A stretch of DNA of 64,000 nt from Nymphaea colorata (GCF_008831285.2 NC_045150.1:2306001-2370000), one strand, 5' to 3'; counted from the first letter of the stretch, positions 11,838 to 24,356 are shown. Numbers and translations: made by a program. The notes: generated from the letters alone by a model not told the origin.

Positions 11838-12519
11838 TTGCCTTTCTCCATTTGTCATCCCGTCCATTCTCTCTCCTCTCCTCCTCCTTCTTCTTCAATG
11901 CTTCATCAAGTGAAAAGCATCTTCATGCAAATGTTCGACACTATCATTGCCCTTCTCTGCAAAGCCTATCAAGGTATGCCTCTCTCTCTCTCTCTCCCTC
12001 TCTCTAACTCTAAGTTGAGGGTCGCTCACTGGAGCGAGGGTTTCTTAAATCCCTTGCTCCAACAAGTGTGGGTTTCAAAACACCCGCACTCGCAGCCATT
12101 GAGGGATAAACCCTCGTTCGCTGGAGCTTTAGAATCCGAAACCCTCTCGCTGGAGCAAGGGTTTCTTTTTTCAAATCCCTTGCTCCAACGAGCGAGGGTT
12201 TCAAAACACCCTCCCTCGCAGCAAGGGTGGTGCTGGAGCGAGGGAGTTTCAGATCAATCTGAAACCCTCACTCAACAAGGGGTTTAGATCAATCAAAAAC
12301 CCTCGCTCACCAAAGGGTGGTGTTGGAGCAAGGGCTTTCAGGTTCATCAAACCCTCATTCCAGCAAGGGATCTGAAGCCTTCATTCAGCGCTGAACATTA
12401 GCTAGGGTTTTTCGAAAACCCAAAACTTAAAAATCCAAATATCTCATTTGATACCTCTTTTTTTTTTGCAGATCCTCTGCTGTCATCTCTTCCACAGCAG
12501 CAGCACCCTCGCTGCCATC
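11838..12519 (+). other. Gene-like exon-intron-exon segment inside repeats
   Basis: An ATG-initiated frame at 11,838-11,975 (start MPFSICHPVHSLSS, ending around CKAYQ) meets a classical donor, caag|gtatgc. About 500 bp later a pyrimidine-rich tract ends in ttttttttgcag at about 12,472, followed by atcctctgctgtc. The intervening sequence contains several degenerate copies of a ctggagcgagggtttc motif and its complement-like partner ccctcgctcc. I recognise no family. It lies between two CGAGC-type element fragments, so it may be a captured gene piece or part of an uncharacterised repeat. Confidence 0.35.
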
Positions 12520-13462
12520 TTTTTTTTTTTGTACAAAGGAGCGGTTTAGAACCGCATTAACTAACTATAGCACGAGGTCGAGCTACACCAATCAGATCTT
12601 CCTCAATCAATCGATACAAATGACCATGTAGATTTGTAAGAATGGTCACTCCAAAAGATCATTGAAAAGCCCATGAGGCAAGAAAATCCGCACACATATT
12701 AGCTTCTCTGTACGTATGACATAAGAAACACTCCCAATCACGTTTCAGCAATTTGCTTCACTATCTGGAATAAAGGATCACGAGGCTGCAAGTCTTTAAA
12801 AACCTTATTCACAGCTAACAAGGAATCTGATTCAACAATAACTTTACGAAAGCCACGTAACCAGGCCAATTTCAAACCATGAAGAATAGCAACAAGTTCA
12901 GCCTTAGTAGTTATATGACCATAACCCGCACGACAAGGGAAGCCAAATAACCATTCTCCATTATCATTGCGAAATAAACCACCAGCCGCCAAGTCTCCAG
13001 GATTTGTTCTAGCAGCCGCATCAACGTTCAACTTAACAAAACCCAAGGAAGGTGACATCCATGCAATGAAGGTTTGAACTTTTCGTTGGGATAAACGAAG
13101 TTGGGCCATATGGTTTCTGAACTCACCAATAGAAGCAACTATGTGAAATAAAACATCATCAGGCCAAGAAAACCCTTCTTCAAATACAACTCGATTTCGC
13201 CACTGCCAAATATGCCAACAAGCGAAACAAAAGAAAATAGACCAAGGAATCATGTGGTTAACCAAAAAGCGATGCCTAGAAATATTATTCCTCAGCCAAA
13301 CCTTCAAAGTAGCCGTATTAAACTCCAACAATTTAGCCCCATAAAGATAATCAGCCCATATAACTTGAGAAGAACTACAATCTCGGAAGACATGCAGAGT
13401 ATTTTCCTCAAGAGCACCACACCGAGGACAAAATCTTTTGCCATAGCCATACTGCAACACAC
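12520..13462 (-). pseudogene. 5'-truncated LINE with frameshifted RNase H domain
   Basis: On the minus strand the frame from 13,460 to 12,738 encodes a zf-RVT-like segment (FCPRCG..ENTLHVFRDC). A plant LINE-type RNase H domain follows, with the expected acidic residues: NVDAAART (first D), TKAELVAILHGL (E) and VIVESDS (D). The frame ends at a TGA after IVKQIAET. The domain's last conserved part (REANMCADFLASWAF) continues in another frame from 12,748 to the stop at 12,659-12,661. A single frameshift near 12,740-12,755 therefore breaks the gene. A short 3' UTR and poly(A) (plus-strand T run at 12,520-12,530) follow. The reverse transcriptase and endonuclease are missing, as expected of 5' truncation. 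No target duplication was found. Confidence 0.85.
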
Positions 13463-13469
13463 CCGAAAA

Positions 13470-13654
13470 CGACAGGCTTTAAACGAGCTAAACGAGCTCG
13501 AGTTCGAGCTCTGACACGCTTGATCGAGCCGAGCTCGAGTTAACATTATATAACTGGATTCGAACTTGAGCCGAGCTCGAGTTGTGCAATATAAAAGGCG
13601 AGCCGAGTTTGAGCCGACCAAGCTCAGGCTCGACTCGGCTCGTGTTCACCCCTT
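13470..13654. mobile_element. CGAGC-rich hAT-like element, right fragment with terminus
   Basis: This CGAGC/CTCGAG-rich segment ends in ggctcgtgttcacccct, matching the terminus of the complete copy at 44,658-44,669 (tgttcaccccta). The opposite terminus is not adjacent. Possibly this is the right half of the fragment at 11,655-11,825. Confidence 0.55.
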
Positions 13655-13699
13655 CAAACACCCTGCTGCAAAATAAACGGGAGGAAGCCGGACACAATA

Positions 13700-14501
13700 T
13701 GTGAAATCACAAAAAGCAGAAACACTTTTGAAAATTTCCAAGTCACTCCAGGGGGCGGGTGCTGTTTTGCAAGGCCCTTCCTTACTATTCTGGAAATTTC
13801 CTAAATTGCCGAGTTCTCTCTCCCTCCCTGTTTGTGGCGGCGAAGCTCGTAGGAACGATCTGTTGTTTCAACGGTCACCAAGTTCCGTTGTCCTCCTCGG
13901 CAAGAGCAACACCCATTCGGTGAGTTCCCGGACATCTCGGCCAATGTTTTCCGATTCCATCTGCTTCGCTTCTTTTAATCTCCTTATTTCCAAGAACATG
14001 TTGAAGTACGAGGGTTCCTTCAAGGATGTCACGACAACCGAAGTCCGTACCTTTTCTATTATGTGCATATTTTCAAGTCTTTTAATTTGCAATAGTGTGA
14101 TAGGATGGAAATGAAGAATTTTTCAAGTTGGTGGTGCTGAAAATTAAATACCAGAAGGAATTCTGGATGTTTGATCATTTGATTGTCGATTTTGGAATGA
14201 AAGGGAGATTCCCCTTTTACAAATTGGTGTGTGCAGTGCAGTGTATGTCCTGCTTCTTTTAAGTTGATGACCGCGGTCTGGTGGATTTTGAACGATGTAC
14301 CACTACCAGACCTTACATTTGGTGTACCATTTTCACGAAGATAAAGTGGTGTACTGCCCTTGTGGATCGCCTTCTGTTTATCTTTATTTTTTGGCTGCAT
14401 ATGTATCTCATGGTTTATTCTATTCGAACCCTATACAAGCTATTTTTATCCTTGTATTCTTCTCTAACGCAGGACATTGAACGTAGTCGACAACTGAAGA
14501 T
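13700..14501 (+). promoter_or_regulatory. SBDS 5' leader with a leader intron (inferred)
   Basis: A probable non-coding first exon ends at 13,919 (cattcg followed by donor gtgagt at 13,920). The leader intron would end at the ctaacgcag acceptor at 14,472, leaving 29 leader bases before the SBDS ATG at 14,502. The GC content and ctctctccctccctg pyrimidine patch at 13,815-13,832 fit a promoter-proximal leader. The transcription start was not located. Confidence 0.5.
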
Positions 14502-17500
14502 ATGTCAAAAACATTGGTCCAGCCAATTGGCCAAAAGAGATTAACGAATGTTGCAGTTGTTCGTCTAAAGAATCATGGGATCCGTTTTGAGATTGCTTGT
14601 TACAAGAACAAAGTCCTTTCGTGGCGTTCTGGAGTGTATGTGATCCTTGTATTTAGATTTGTTTTGTTCATCTTGTGCTATTTAGTCGTCCATAATGTTG
14701 TCTGCAAGAATTTGTTAGTTATGATCTACTTGTAGTGGGCGCTTGTATTTCCTGCGAATCTGATGGCCTCTTATTTTTTTGCGTTTTTTTTTTCTGATAT
14801 TTGTGCATTTTCTGTTTTATATTTTTCAACTGTCAGTTTTTGTTAATCACTTTTCCATGTCTTTGTTATGTATTTTGCGGTTATGTATTTTGTGTCCAAT
14901 TGTTGAGCGAGCTGAAATTGACCTATTGTTTATTTGTTGTGTAATGATCATTTCTACAATTCATTATTTCTCGTCTTAGTTCATTTAGGTATTGTGTTTC
15001 TTTGGTCACCATCCATGATTGGTTTGCTTGCCTGATTGTTCATACATGCTCGTTGTGTCTCGACTCTCATCATTTGTGCACTATTGACCTTCTCATTTCA
15101 AGCATGTCTGGAAGTTCCCTCCAGTAAATGATACAAAGTCCTTGTTACTACATCTATGTACTTATTTAGCAACCATTTTCTCAAATAATCCTACTTTCCA
15201 GAGAGTGATACATGGTTTGTCAGTGATGCCTTAGATAATTTCATACATGGAATGAGACTGATAAAACGCATTTGATTGCTACAGTATGTTGAACATGGAT
15301 GCGGCTGAATATGTTCTAGGGAGTCCATTTGCAGGCTGTAGACTTGCCTAGGCAGTAGGTGGTGCAATAGTGGTATAAAAATTTTAACTGTTGCATGCTT
15401 TGTGGGTTTAACTGTTCATATAGTGAATAAAATTTTAAACCCTTTGTCTAGTGATTCAAGCAAACATATATTCTATGCTCTTGATAGATGTTGTGTGAAT
15501 AAAAAAGTTAAAAACTTTTATGCCTCTAAAAGACTATGCTCTTGCAACAAAAAAATAGAAATTTAGAGAAGTAAAATGAAAAGAAAGAGATGAAGGAGGA
15601 AAGAGGTAAATAGAAGCGTAACACTCTGTAGCTTGCCTAGCTCTTGCCAAATTTTTGAGTTTTAAACTTTTGTAAGAAAGATTACAAGTTAATACACCTA
15701 TATTTCAACATATACACATACCAGAAGAAAGTCAAAACATGAATGGGAAGACTGACCTTTAGTCTCCCCATGAATACAAAAGTCCTTGAGTCCAAGTGAT
15801 GTCCTATCCAGCATACTGCTTTGATCAGGAGGTTATCAACCTTTATGTTGGTATTAAAAGCCTGCTCAAAACCTCCATGGTATCCATTAACAAAAATTTT
15901 CTTATTCACATGCTTACACATAATGCAAGTAAATGGCAGCAAGCTTGCTTTCTTAGTTAGAACAACTTGGAAGTTCAAGATATTCCGGAATCTGGGTTGC
16001 GGTGGGGCACTTTGTGCAACTGTGAGCACTGTTTTCGCTGCCTGTAATTACTCAATGACAGCTTCTTATGTTTTCTAATCATAAGCAGAAAAAGGGCTAG
16101 AGAAAACAAAATTAAAAAAGCAGATGTGATCATTGCTGAATCCAAGAGATTGAGGAGGTTCCATTCATCCACATAAGAAAAATCAGTGAAGGTGGAAAGT
16201 TTAGAAACTATGATTAGAAAGAAACAAAGAGAAAGCATGGAACCAATGTTCAGTTAATAACAAGCCTTCCAAATCTAGCTACATTTAAAACCAACGGGTA
16301 TAATTTCTTATTGGAGGATAAAAAGGTTTTAAACCCAAATAGGTTAGTAGTAGCTGTAGCCAATTTTCTATAGGGTTTGTCTTTGGTCTAAACAAAAAGT
16401 TTCGTTCTCCTTTGAGATTTCCAAAACTTTAGAGCATGACATGTTGTGAATTTTTTGGTTGTTATCTGATCAATTTCTCCATTTCCTTGGTTTCTCTTGC
16501 TAATGCAGTGAGAAGGATTTGGATGAAGTATTACAGTCACAGACAGTTTATTCAAACGTATCAAAAGGAATTCTAGCCAAATCAAAGGACTTGATGATGG
16601 CATTTGGAACTGACGATAATTCAAAAATATGCTTGGAGGTAATTTCGTACACATTTTTATATAATGAAATCATTTTTTCTTACAAATCAATGTCATTGTT
16701 TGCAACCAGTTATCATCTTATTGGAGGAAATTTTTTGTTTTGTATTTTATTTGATAATGCACATTATAGCAGCTAGATGTGATTCATTGATCAACACTGG
16801 AGTTATCTTTCTTTCAGATAATTTACAGGATAAGAATCTAGAGTGAGTTAGTTTAAGTCAGATGGCCTAGCTGCTCAGAGATGGCAATATATTGTGGTGG
16901 GCCAGATGCCTGCTCTTTATGTATGAATAAACCTCTCTTTGTGTACATCCCATGCACGTACACACACATGTACAGCTACATTAAAAGAGAGTGTAGTTGA
17001 TGGCACCTTATTACTGAAGGCCTAGAGAAAAGGTTTCATAGTTTTTATTCTTGTTTAATATGGTAATGTTTTTGTTGATGCTCTTCGCTTCTTTTAGGTA
17101 GTATATACTTTTGTATTGCAACTTGGGTTTTTATATGTGATGTGTGGCTTTGCATGTAATGTGAGTATATGACTTTCCAGTTTCTGTCTAAATTGGCATG
17201 CACATCCTTAATGCCAGATTCTGGAGAAAGGAGAGCTTCAGGTTGCAGGAAAGGAAAGAGAATCTCAGCTATCAAGTCAGTTTCGAGATGTTGCAACAAT
17301 TGTTATGCAGAAAACAATCAATCCAGAGACACAGAGGCCTTACACGATTAGCATGATCGAGAGACTAATGCATGAAATACATTTTGCTGTAGATCCTCAT
17401 AGCAGCTCCAAGAAACAGGTACTTTGGGTGCTTACTCGTTTTGCCCTTTTGGAGTTTCTTCTACTCCTGAAGGCTTTTATATGAAGTTAACATCAATAAA

Positions 17501-19157
17501 AAGAGAAATTTGATTGTATTATCTGCAATATACCATATTTCTGTTCATTTACCAATCTCATAAGCGCCTGTCTTGGGAATGCCACCTTGGTTTTTGGCCC
17601 TGTGCACGATAGGGGAATCTTCTAACTCATAATTGGCACAATCCAAATGGTTGTTTTGAGGATAAGTTGAAACATGATTGTTAGGATAAAGAGTTTTTAG
17701 TTTTTACTTCAGTATTGTGTGTTCCAGTACATGAAGTTTGATCATTTATGAAAAAACTTTCTTTTGAAGGCTTTAGAAGTGATCCGTGAGCTCCAGAAGC
17801 AGTTTCCCATAAAGCGCTCTCCTATGCGATTGCGACTCATTGTTCCTGAAAAGAATATGTCTCCACTAATGGAGAAACTTAATGCTTGGAATGCTTCAAT
17901 TGCCTCAAAAGAAGTCTCTGGGAATCATCTCTCTGTGGTATGCATAAAATACAGCTGTTTCTGCTTTGTTCTTCTGCTATATATAGTGCAAATACTTGAT
18001 AACTATTTTTATTGGTGCGTGCATGACAAGATTGCAGCAGTCATTGCAGCAATCAGACATGCAGGGAACAGCATGGACACCGATGTCTATTTGTTTTCTT
18101 TTTATGACTACAGCTGTTTCTGCTTTGTTCTTCTGCTATGTATAGTGCAAATACTTGATAACTATTTCTATTGGTGCATGCATGACAAGATTGCAGCAGT
18201 CATTGCAGCAATCAGACATGCAGGGAACTGCATGGACACCGATGTCTATTTATGTTCTTTTTATGACCCTAGCATCTTGATATAATTTTTTCAGTGTAAT
18301 ATTTTTATTATTCATATCTATCATGATTCTCATGTTTTCTTCGTTAATCTTGTATCTTGTTTTTTCTCCTAAGGCTTCATGCTAGCCGTATTTTATATTT
18401 TTGGCTTAAATAATCACATATATTATGACATGTAACATGTGTGCACACACAACAATACAATGCAAGTTCAATCGGTTTCTTGGGCTTCAAAAGCTATTTC
18501 TGAGGTTGTTTCATAATTTTTCTTAAAGAGCAAGAAATTGCCTCCATCAAGAATTCTATATTGGTGATTAATTCCATCCTTTTTCTTCACTTGTGTGGCT
18601 AACTCTTTGGAAGTCATTCTTATATATTGATTATTTACCTTTTCTGGTGTGTGTTTTTGGACGTGTAGTTTCATAATGTCCTCTGACGCCTTCGTTCTTG
18701 TCCTTTTTAAAAGGTTTGTGAAATGGAACCTGGATTTTTTCGTGAGTGTGATTCTATGATGAGGAATTGGCAAGGGAGACTGGAAATATTGTCCGTCTCT
18801 GTGCATGTTGATGAAGATGCACATGTTAATGATTATGAAGATCATGAAACTGCCCCATCTAGCTTTGAGAGACAGCCTGTGGATTCAGTTTCTGAGCTGA
18901 ATGAGGTGGTACAGAATCAACTTACCATCTCAACAGAAAATGCAAATGCTGGAGAACAGGTGAAACAACATAAATGCAGCACATGTAATGCACTTGTGGG
19001 AGATGCCAAGCAGTATCGTGATCATTTCAAGAGTGACTGGCACAAACACAACCTCAAGCGTAAGACAAGACATCTCCCACCTCTCACGCTGGAAGAGTGC
19101 ATGACAGATATAGAGCTGGATGATGCTAAGAATGATCTTAAGGACTATTCCTTTTGA
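14502..19157 (+). CDS. SBDS: Ribosome maturation protein SBDS, plant form with C-terminal C2H2 zinc finger
   Basis: Coding exons are 14502-14635, 16509-16638, 17218-17418, 17770-17937 and 18714-19157, giving 358 aa with every junction in frame. Introns are GT-AG. The start [20 protein letters not shown] and the blocks [58 protein letters not shown] and [13 protein letters not shown] are diagnostic of SBDS. In the family, SBDS works with the GTPase EFL1 to release eIF6 from pre-60S subunits. The N-terminal FYSH domain lies at about residues 15-100, followed by domains II and III. The plant-specific extension carries C299, C302, H315 and H321 (C-x2-C-x12-H-x5-H), as in other plant SBDS proteins. 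The first codon is the only plausible start. The fourth intron holds a 159-bp tandem duplication. The gene is convergent with the nuclease gene downstream. Confidence 0.97.
17950..18267. repeat. 159-bp tandem duplication in SBDS intron 4
   Basis: The units 17950-18108 and 18109-18267 are nearly identical, both starting tacagctgtttctgctttgt and ending ttttatgac. The unit is 53 codons long, so the frame running out of exon 4 stays open through both copies to a stop at about 18,285. The open frame is a by-product of the duplication, not a separate gene. Confidence 0.95.
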
Positions 19158-20583
19158 GAGGTGTTTTACTAGTTTAAGTAGTTGTCGTTATATCTATGGC
19201 CGTTCAAAATTTTGTCTTCACTGTATATCTTCAAGGGCCTCTCTGTTAATGAGAGTTTGCTAAGGCAATCGAACTTTCAATTCAAACAGCAAGGAAACAC
19301 TCTTTGAAGAGATCCTTTCCATTGGTGGAGCCGGATTCTTGAAGCATGAATTTGACAATGCGAGTTTATTAAACTAAATGTCTGTAGTAAGAAGTTCCAG
19401 AGAACTTAAAGATGTGTATCATAAACTGCTGATGCTCTTACAAAATTTTTGTTCTTCTGCTCATTCCACGTTTTGACTAGTACCTGTATTCTAATGCTAA
19501 AGCAATATGAAGGAACTGCATATGTATCTTTTGTTCAAAATTGTTCCGCTCTTCCTTTTTTTCTCTTCACCTATACAAGAATACGCATCATGATGTGATA
19601 ACCAATCTTTGTGGGAAGCGTAATCTGGTTCGAGGACTGGTACGAATTTGAATGCCATGTGGGTTTAAGTGGGGTTAAGTTCTTTAAAAGAAACCGATTA
19701 ACTGTGTCTGGATTTATCCAGTCTCTTATCCAAACCGCCACGTTTCCTCTTGGTCTAGGCCATGCCTTTTTTTATGCTAGAGAAGAGTGTACCCTCTCGG
19801 ACCCCAAGAGCCCAGATTGATGCTTTTTGGGATCCTCGAAAGCAGAAGCTTTGAGTGTGGGAGGAATTATCAGGTGTACTTTTCTGGCTGGCTTTTTGTA
19901 ATTAGAAGATAATCCAATTTAAACACCACTTTGGTTCAAGTTCTTCACGAAAAAGCTTTGAGTATGGGAGGAATTATCAGGTGTACTTTTCTGGCTGGCT
20001 TTTTGTAATTAGAAGATAATCCAATTTAAACACCACTTTGGTTCAAGTTCTTCACGAAAACCTGATCAGATATTTTCCGATTTATCCAGACTCTGATCCA
20101 AATCTCAGCTTTATCAAGCTGACTTTAAAACGTCGTCTCTTCGGAGACATCCGACTTTAAAACGTCAAACGAGATCATGATTGACATTGGATCCATCTTA
20201 TTACCTGAAGCCGAATAACCACGAGAACAAATAAAATATCCTTCATTTAGTAATGTTGCTTATTCACGCATCAGCAAGTCAACGGTGTACAAGTATTATG
20301 GCCCAGGTAACTATTTACATTTGACAAGAATACTGAAAAATTTGACTTAATTGAAGTAGACCAGAATCAGATTCTGATTTTTCAATTCCTTAAAGAATCA
20401 AACATCGAATGACCAATGCGGCGTATTAAATTTGAACTCAGCAGCCATCAAGCGGACATTCCCAAGTTCAGAGTGACAAATCTGAAATTCGGTAAAACCT
20501 GGAATGCAAAACAGAGGATCTGACTAAGTTTGCCTGCCTCCGCACCCATGAAATGGAATTCAACGTGTGAAGTGGCTCATTGT
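19158..20583. other. SBDS 3' flank and convergent spacer
   Basis: This contains the SBDS 3' UTR, with no recognised gene. A 107-bp tandem duplication lies at 19,846-20,059, and the 3' UTR of the convergent nuclease gene approaches from the right. Confidence 0.6.
19846..20059. repeat. 107-bp tandem duplication
   Basis: Two adjacent, almost identical units start aagctttgag at 19,846 and 19,953. Both contain gggaggaattatcaggtgta and finish near ttcaagttcttcacgaaa. Near-identity indicates a recent local duplication. Confidence 0.95.
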
Positions 20584-23500
20584 TCATCTCTTCCCTGCAC
20601 AGACCTTGGCTCGTTTTGCAGCATGCATAAGATCCGCAAGAGATGGTAGTGGCTGAGGAACTGGGACATTCATGGATCTGTACAGTTTTCTTAGGCTAAA
20701 ATCAAGACTCCTCGATGTGCCACTGGAACAAGTGCCTTCTCCTGAATCACTATTGGGCGCATGCACTTGCTTTTCTTTAATACTTACGCTACCCCCATCA
20801 AATGGTGCATGTACTTGCTTTTCTCTGCTAGTTACGCAACCACCATTAAATGGTGCATGTACTTGTTTCTCTTTGCTAGTTATGCTACCACCATTAAATT
20901 TCTCATTGCATTCATCGGTAGCTCTACTTTTATCATCTCCAACCTTTGATAATCCTTCAGCTACATTAGTAACCTTGCGTAGTGCAGATAAATTATGAGG
21001 TTCAAGCATTGTTGATGGGTTCTGAATGCCTAACCATGCTCTTCCAAACAGCGTAAGGGAGCCAACCTTAACAGGAGAAGACAAACTCCCATGCTGTGCC
21101 TTAGCGGGTGTATCCAGATTCTGAGGCAGTAGCTCATTAGCCTTTGCAGGGTTCACCTTTGTGAGACAAGCTTGTGTCGAGTGGAGCTCTTCTGTCCTAA
21201 TATCCAGTAATTTCCATAAAGCATCATCTGATGAAACAGAACCAATGCCACAGTTCTTCTTTACATAGTCCAATTCCACAGCTCTGCAGCTTGGAGTTGT
21301 TGAAATAACTCGTTTAGGTTGGAGATATTGCAAAGCTAATTCCAATTCTTCCTTTGATGAATGTATAGAATAACAGACATGCCAAACACCAAATTCATCT
21401 CTTTCAGCTGCTCTCCATCTCTTATTACTTTTTCTGCTGTCATCTGCATAATCTTCCCTACATGCATACCACTGTGTAGAGGGGCGGATAAAGAGAGGCT
21501 CTGGTTGAAGATTGGCTCTAGCTGCAGCAAGTTTTGTCTCAGCTTTTTCATAGAACCTGGGGAATCCTTCACACACCTATAAATGAAGGACCAAGTAAGC
21601 AACCATCTTCTCCAGCTATCAGCTGGCCTTGACAGTTGAACTTGTTACTAACATAAGGAAACAGCTTACCTGAAAGCGAGAGGATGAATCATCAGTGATG
21701 ACATCAGATGCTATGATTGTAAGTGCTTCATAATATTCAGCATTTACAGATCTGTCAATGTATATTTTGGAACCAAATGTTTTAGAAACATGCACCAGGA
21801 TCTCTTCCTGCCCCAGAAGATCACATGCCAGATACACAATAGGTGCATTTGGATGCTCCCATATGCACTTGATCACCTAGAAAAAAATACAAAAAATATT
21901 AAGATGAATCACATCATATAGGCTGCAGAACTTGATTGAGTTGATTCATTTGTAAGACCCACTTGGAAATAATCAAACTTATTGTGCCTCAGAAACAAAA
22001 GTATATATTTATATTTTTCTGTGGTTCGAGCTTTACAGGCATCAACTCTCTGCACAAGCCAAACCATGTATATAGGCCCTGGGGATGGAAGCTATAGCTG
22101 TGCTGTTTTACGATCTTGGATGGGCAATTAAATCTCTAGATCTAGGTCATATCCTGTTAACTGAAGATTTCAACCAGATAAATTTGAAACACCAAAGTAA
22201 GCTGGATAACTTACAGCCAGACAGTACATTAGGTCAGAAGCAGGATAACAGTTAAACTTGGCAGCCAAATATAATAGGCATAAAAATGTTGAACTGAACA
22301 ATAAGTTCCTATGCTATTCTTTAGAAAGTACATCTCCTGAAACTGTTGAAAGTTGAAACTAAAGAAAAGGGATGAGCAAGCAACGAATAATTAGCAGGAA
22401 AACAACAGCTGAAAAATGTAAATTTTAAATAAGAGGTTTTGGTAGAACGAACATAGATATACTGGGGAGAGATGATACCTATGAACTTTAAAAATTAGTC
22501 CAATGCAATGACAGTCAAATGCAGTTCATATTAAGAGAAAATTAGAAGAATTTCATTTTTAAAGGACTAGAACCAATTACTTAAAGTTCAAATATTCAAA
22601 ATGAAAATTATACATATGTGCACAAACGCATGGACATGACTTGAATTACTTATGATTCCATTAACATACTTGGAGCTATCAGAACCCTCACAGGGACCAC
22701 GCGTTAATGAAGATACAGTGTTTAAAAATGTTATCCCCTCGATGCATAAATATCCTGAGTGACATTATTTGTTTCAAGATTTACAGCTTCATTCTCTTTA
22801 TAAAAAGGCAAACTTCAGGATATACAAATTGAATAGGGTTCATTTTGGACCATGGCTCGGGGTATTGGCGAGGTGTTCAAGCTGTCAAGTAAAATGACGA
22901 ATAAGTAACCCTGAGGAAGAGGCTTCTTCTTAAAAAAACAGAAAGGAATATAATGAGCCTGCCCCTGTCCAGCACCCGAATATGGGTCTGAACTGAGTAA
23001 CGGCTGTAATTGAAAGGTTATTCAGAATAACGAAACAATAATTTGTTAATATCTCACTGTTGCTTTGCCGTCCCAGTAATGAGAACAAGGTAATCTCTTC
23101 TCAAATTTTAGCCTCGAGCACTAAAGCTATTGGTGCTTGAAGTATAAAGCTCAATCCTCAACTGATTTTCATTACGATCAGGAACACCAAGTCAATACAC
23201 GGTGCTAGCAGGCTCCCGTGACAGAACAGCATAATCTACTATGCAACATGTACGTGGAAGTGTAGCATTCATATGAAGAATATTGCTAAAAGAAGGAAAA
23301 CATACCTGATGAACAGCCAAGTCCTTGCTCGGAATTTTCATAGTATGCCCAGCAAAAGTGCAGTCAAGGAACAGGTAATCCAGACATATCTGAGGCTTCC
23401 TTCCTCTCATACTCACGTATTTCATGGGCAAACACTGTATGCAATCAGCAGTAAGTCTGCAATCTCCAGTATGAAGAATATTACCAAATTCACCCTCGAA

Positions 23501-24356
23501 AAGCAGCATGACAGCCCCTAAATTTTACACACGATATCCCGAGAATTTGTCAGTTTTAGGTTAACAGAACGATGAGCAACCGCTACCTTTCTGGTCGACT
23601 AATTAGAAAAAGGAAACCATAATGAGGATGAAACCCATAAAACCCCCAAAATTAAATGACAACGAGAAGAAGAGGATGTTGAATTTGGAACTTTATTAGG
23701 GGCTCTAGTTTTTGGAATGCACACACATCATACAAATTTTAGTTCGCCAATACACTTCCTACTAGTGAGGTGACGCAACTTCACGGTGCAGAATATATAA
23801 GTGGTTGGCCGTCTATAGCTCCTGTAACTTACACCACAATAGATACATTTGAATGGACCAAGAAGCGAGGGCTCGAAGCAGCATTCAATTTATTTCCATT
23901 ATGGAAACTTTAACGCCAAAAATTGAGAAAAGAAAGAGCCCAACCTGGACAATGATTAGCATCGAAGGCAGTAAAGGTGAACCTGCAGTCGGGATCATCA
24001 ACGACAATCGGCTCACCCACCCTCATCTCGACGAACAACGAGTCACACACCTTCATATGCCGAAGAAACCAACAAACCAAGGTGCCGCCTTAAGTACGCC
24101 AAAAAATGCTACATAACAACGAGAAAGGCATCGAATCGAGCGAAAAAGAAAAGAAAATCCAAAAAACCTGGGGGAATTGCCGGATGATGAGGTGTTTCGT
24201 GATCCGGGTCGCGTAGATCGGGAACGAAGCGTAGTTCGAGATCGACGACGCGTGATCCTTGTGGGCGTGGGTGAGGAAATGGTACCGCTTCGCCCTTGAG
24301 GATCGGCTCCATGTGTCAACGGAGAACGGAAGGCCTCTCGGCATTTCGATCGGCAT
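20584..24356 (-). CDS. SNM1/Apollo-like metallo-beta-lactamase (beta-CASP) DNA-repair nuclease
   Basis: Exons (minus strand) are 24168-24356, 23945-24050, 23306-23517, 21670-21876 and 20584-21576, giving 568 aa with all phases consistent. The start MPIEMPRGLPFSVDTWSR matches plant DCLRE1B/SNM1-like proteins. An in-frame ATG 11 codons upstream (24389) is possible but less typical. Visible active-site motifs are FLTHAHKDH (H30, H32, D34, H35), DANHCPGAVMLLFEG (H96) and HTGDCRL (D117). A beta-CASP-type segment follows with DYLFLDCTF and VYLACDLLGQEEILVHVSK. In the family these enzymes are 5'-3' exonucleases acting at DNA ends, crosslinks or telomeres in the nucleus. The long C-terminal tail (from about residue 300) looks disordered and contains three tandem 16-residue repeats. 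The large intron at 21,877-23,305 holds no gene. Which plant paralogue this is needs alignment. Confidence 0.92.
20755..20898 (-). repeat. In-frame 3 x 48-bp coding minisatellite in the nuclease tail
   Basis: Three 48-bp units (20851-20898, 20803-20850, 20755-20802) encode about residues 465-512. Each is a variant of FNGG-S-x-T-S-KEKQVHAP. The unit KEKQVHAP is conserved in all three, with one R for K in the second copy. The period of exactly 16 codons keeps the frame. Confidence 0.95.

Noticed and set aside
12010-12287. Opposed frames with repeated LEQGFLFSNPLLQRARVSK-like text
   Set aside because: They arise from degenerate copies of a ctggagcgagggtttc repeat within a probable intron. Both strands are open because the repeat is quasi-palindromic.
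17764-18285. 173-codon frame as a separate gene
   Set aside because: It is SBDS exon 4 followed by intron sequence kept open by a 159-bp in-phase duplication.
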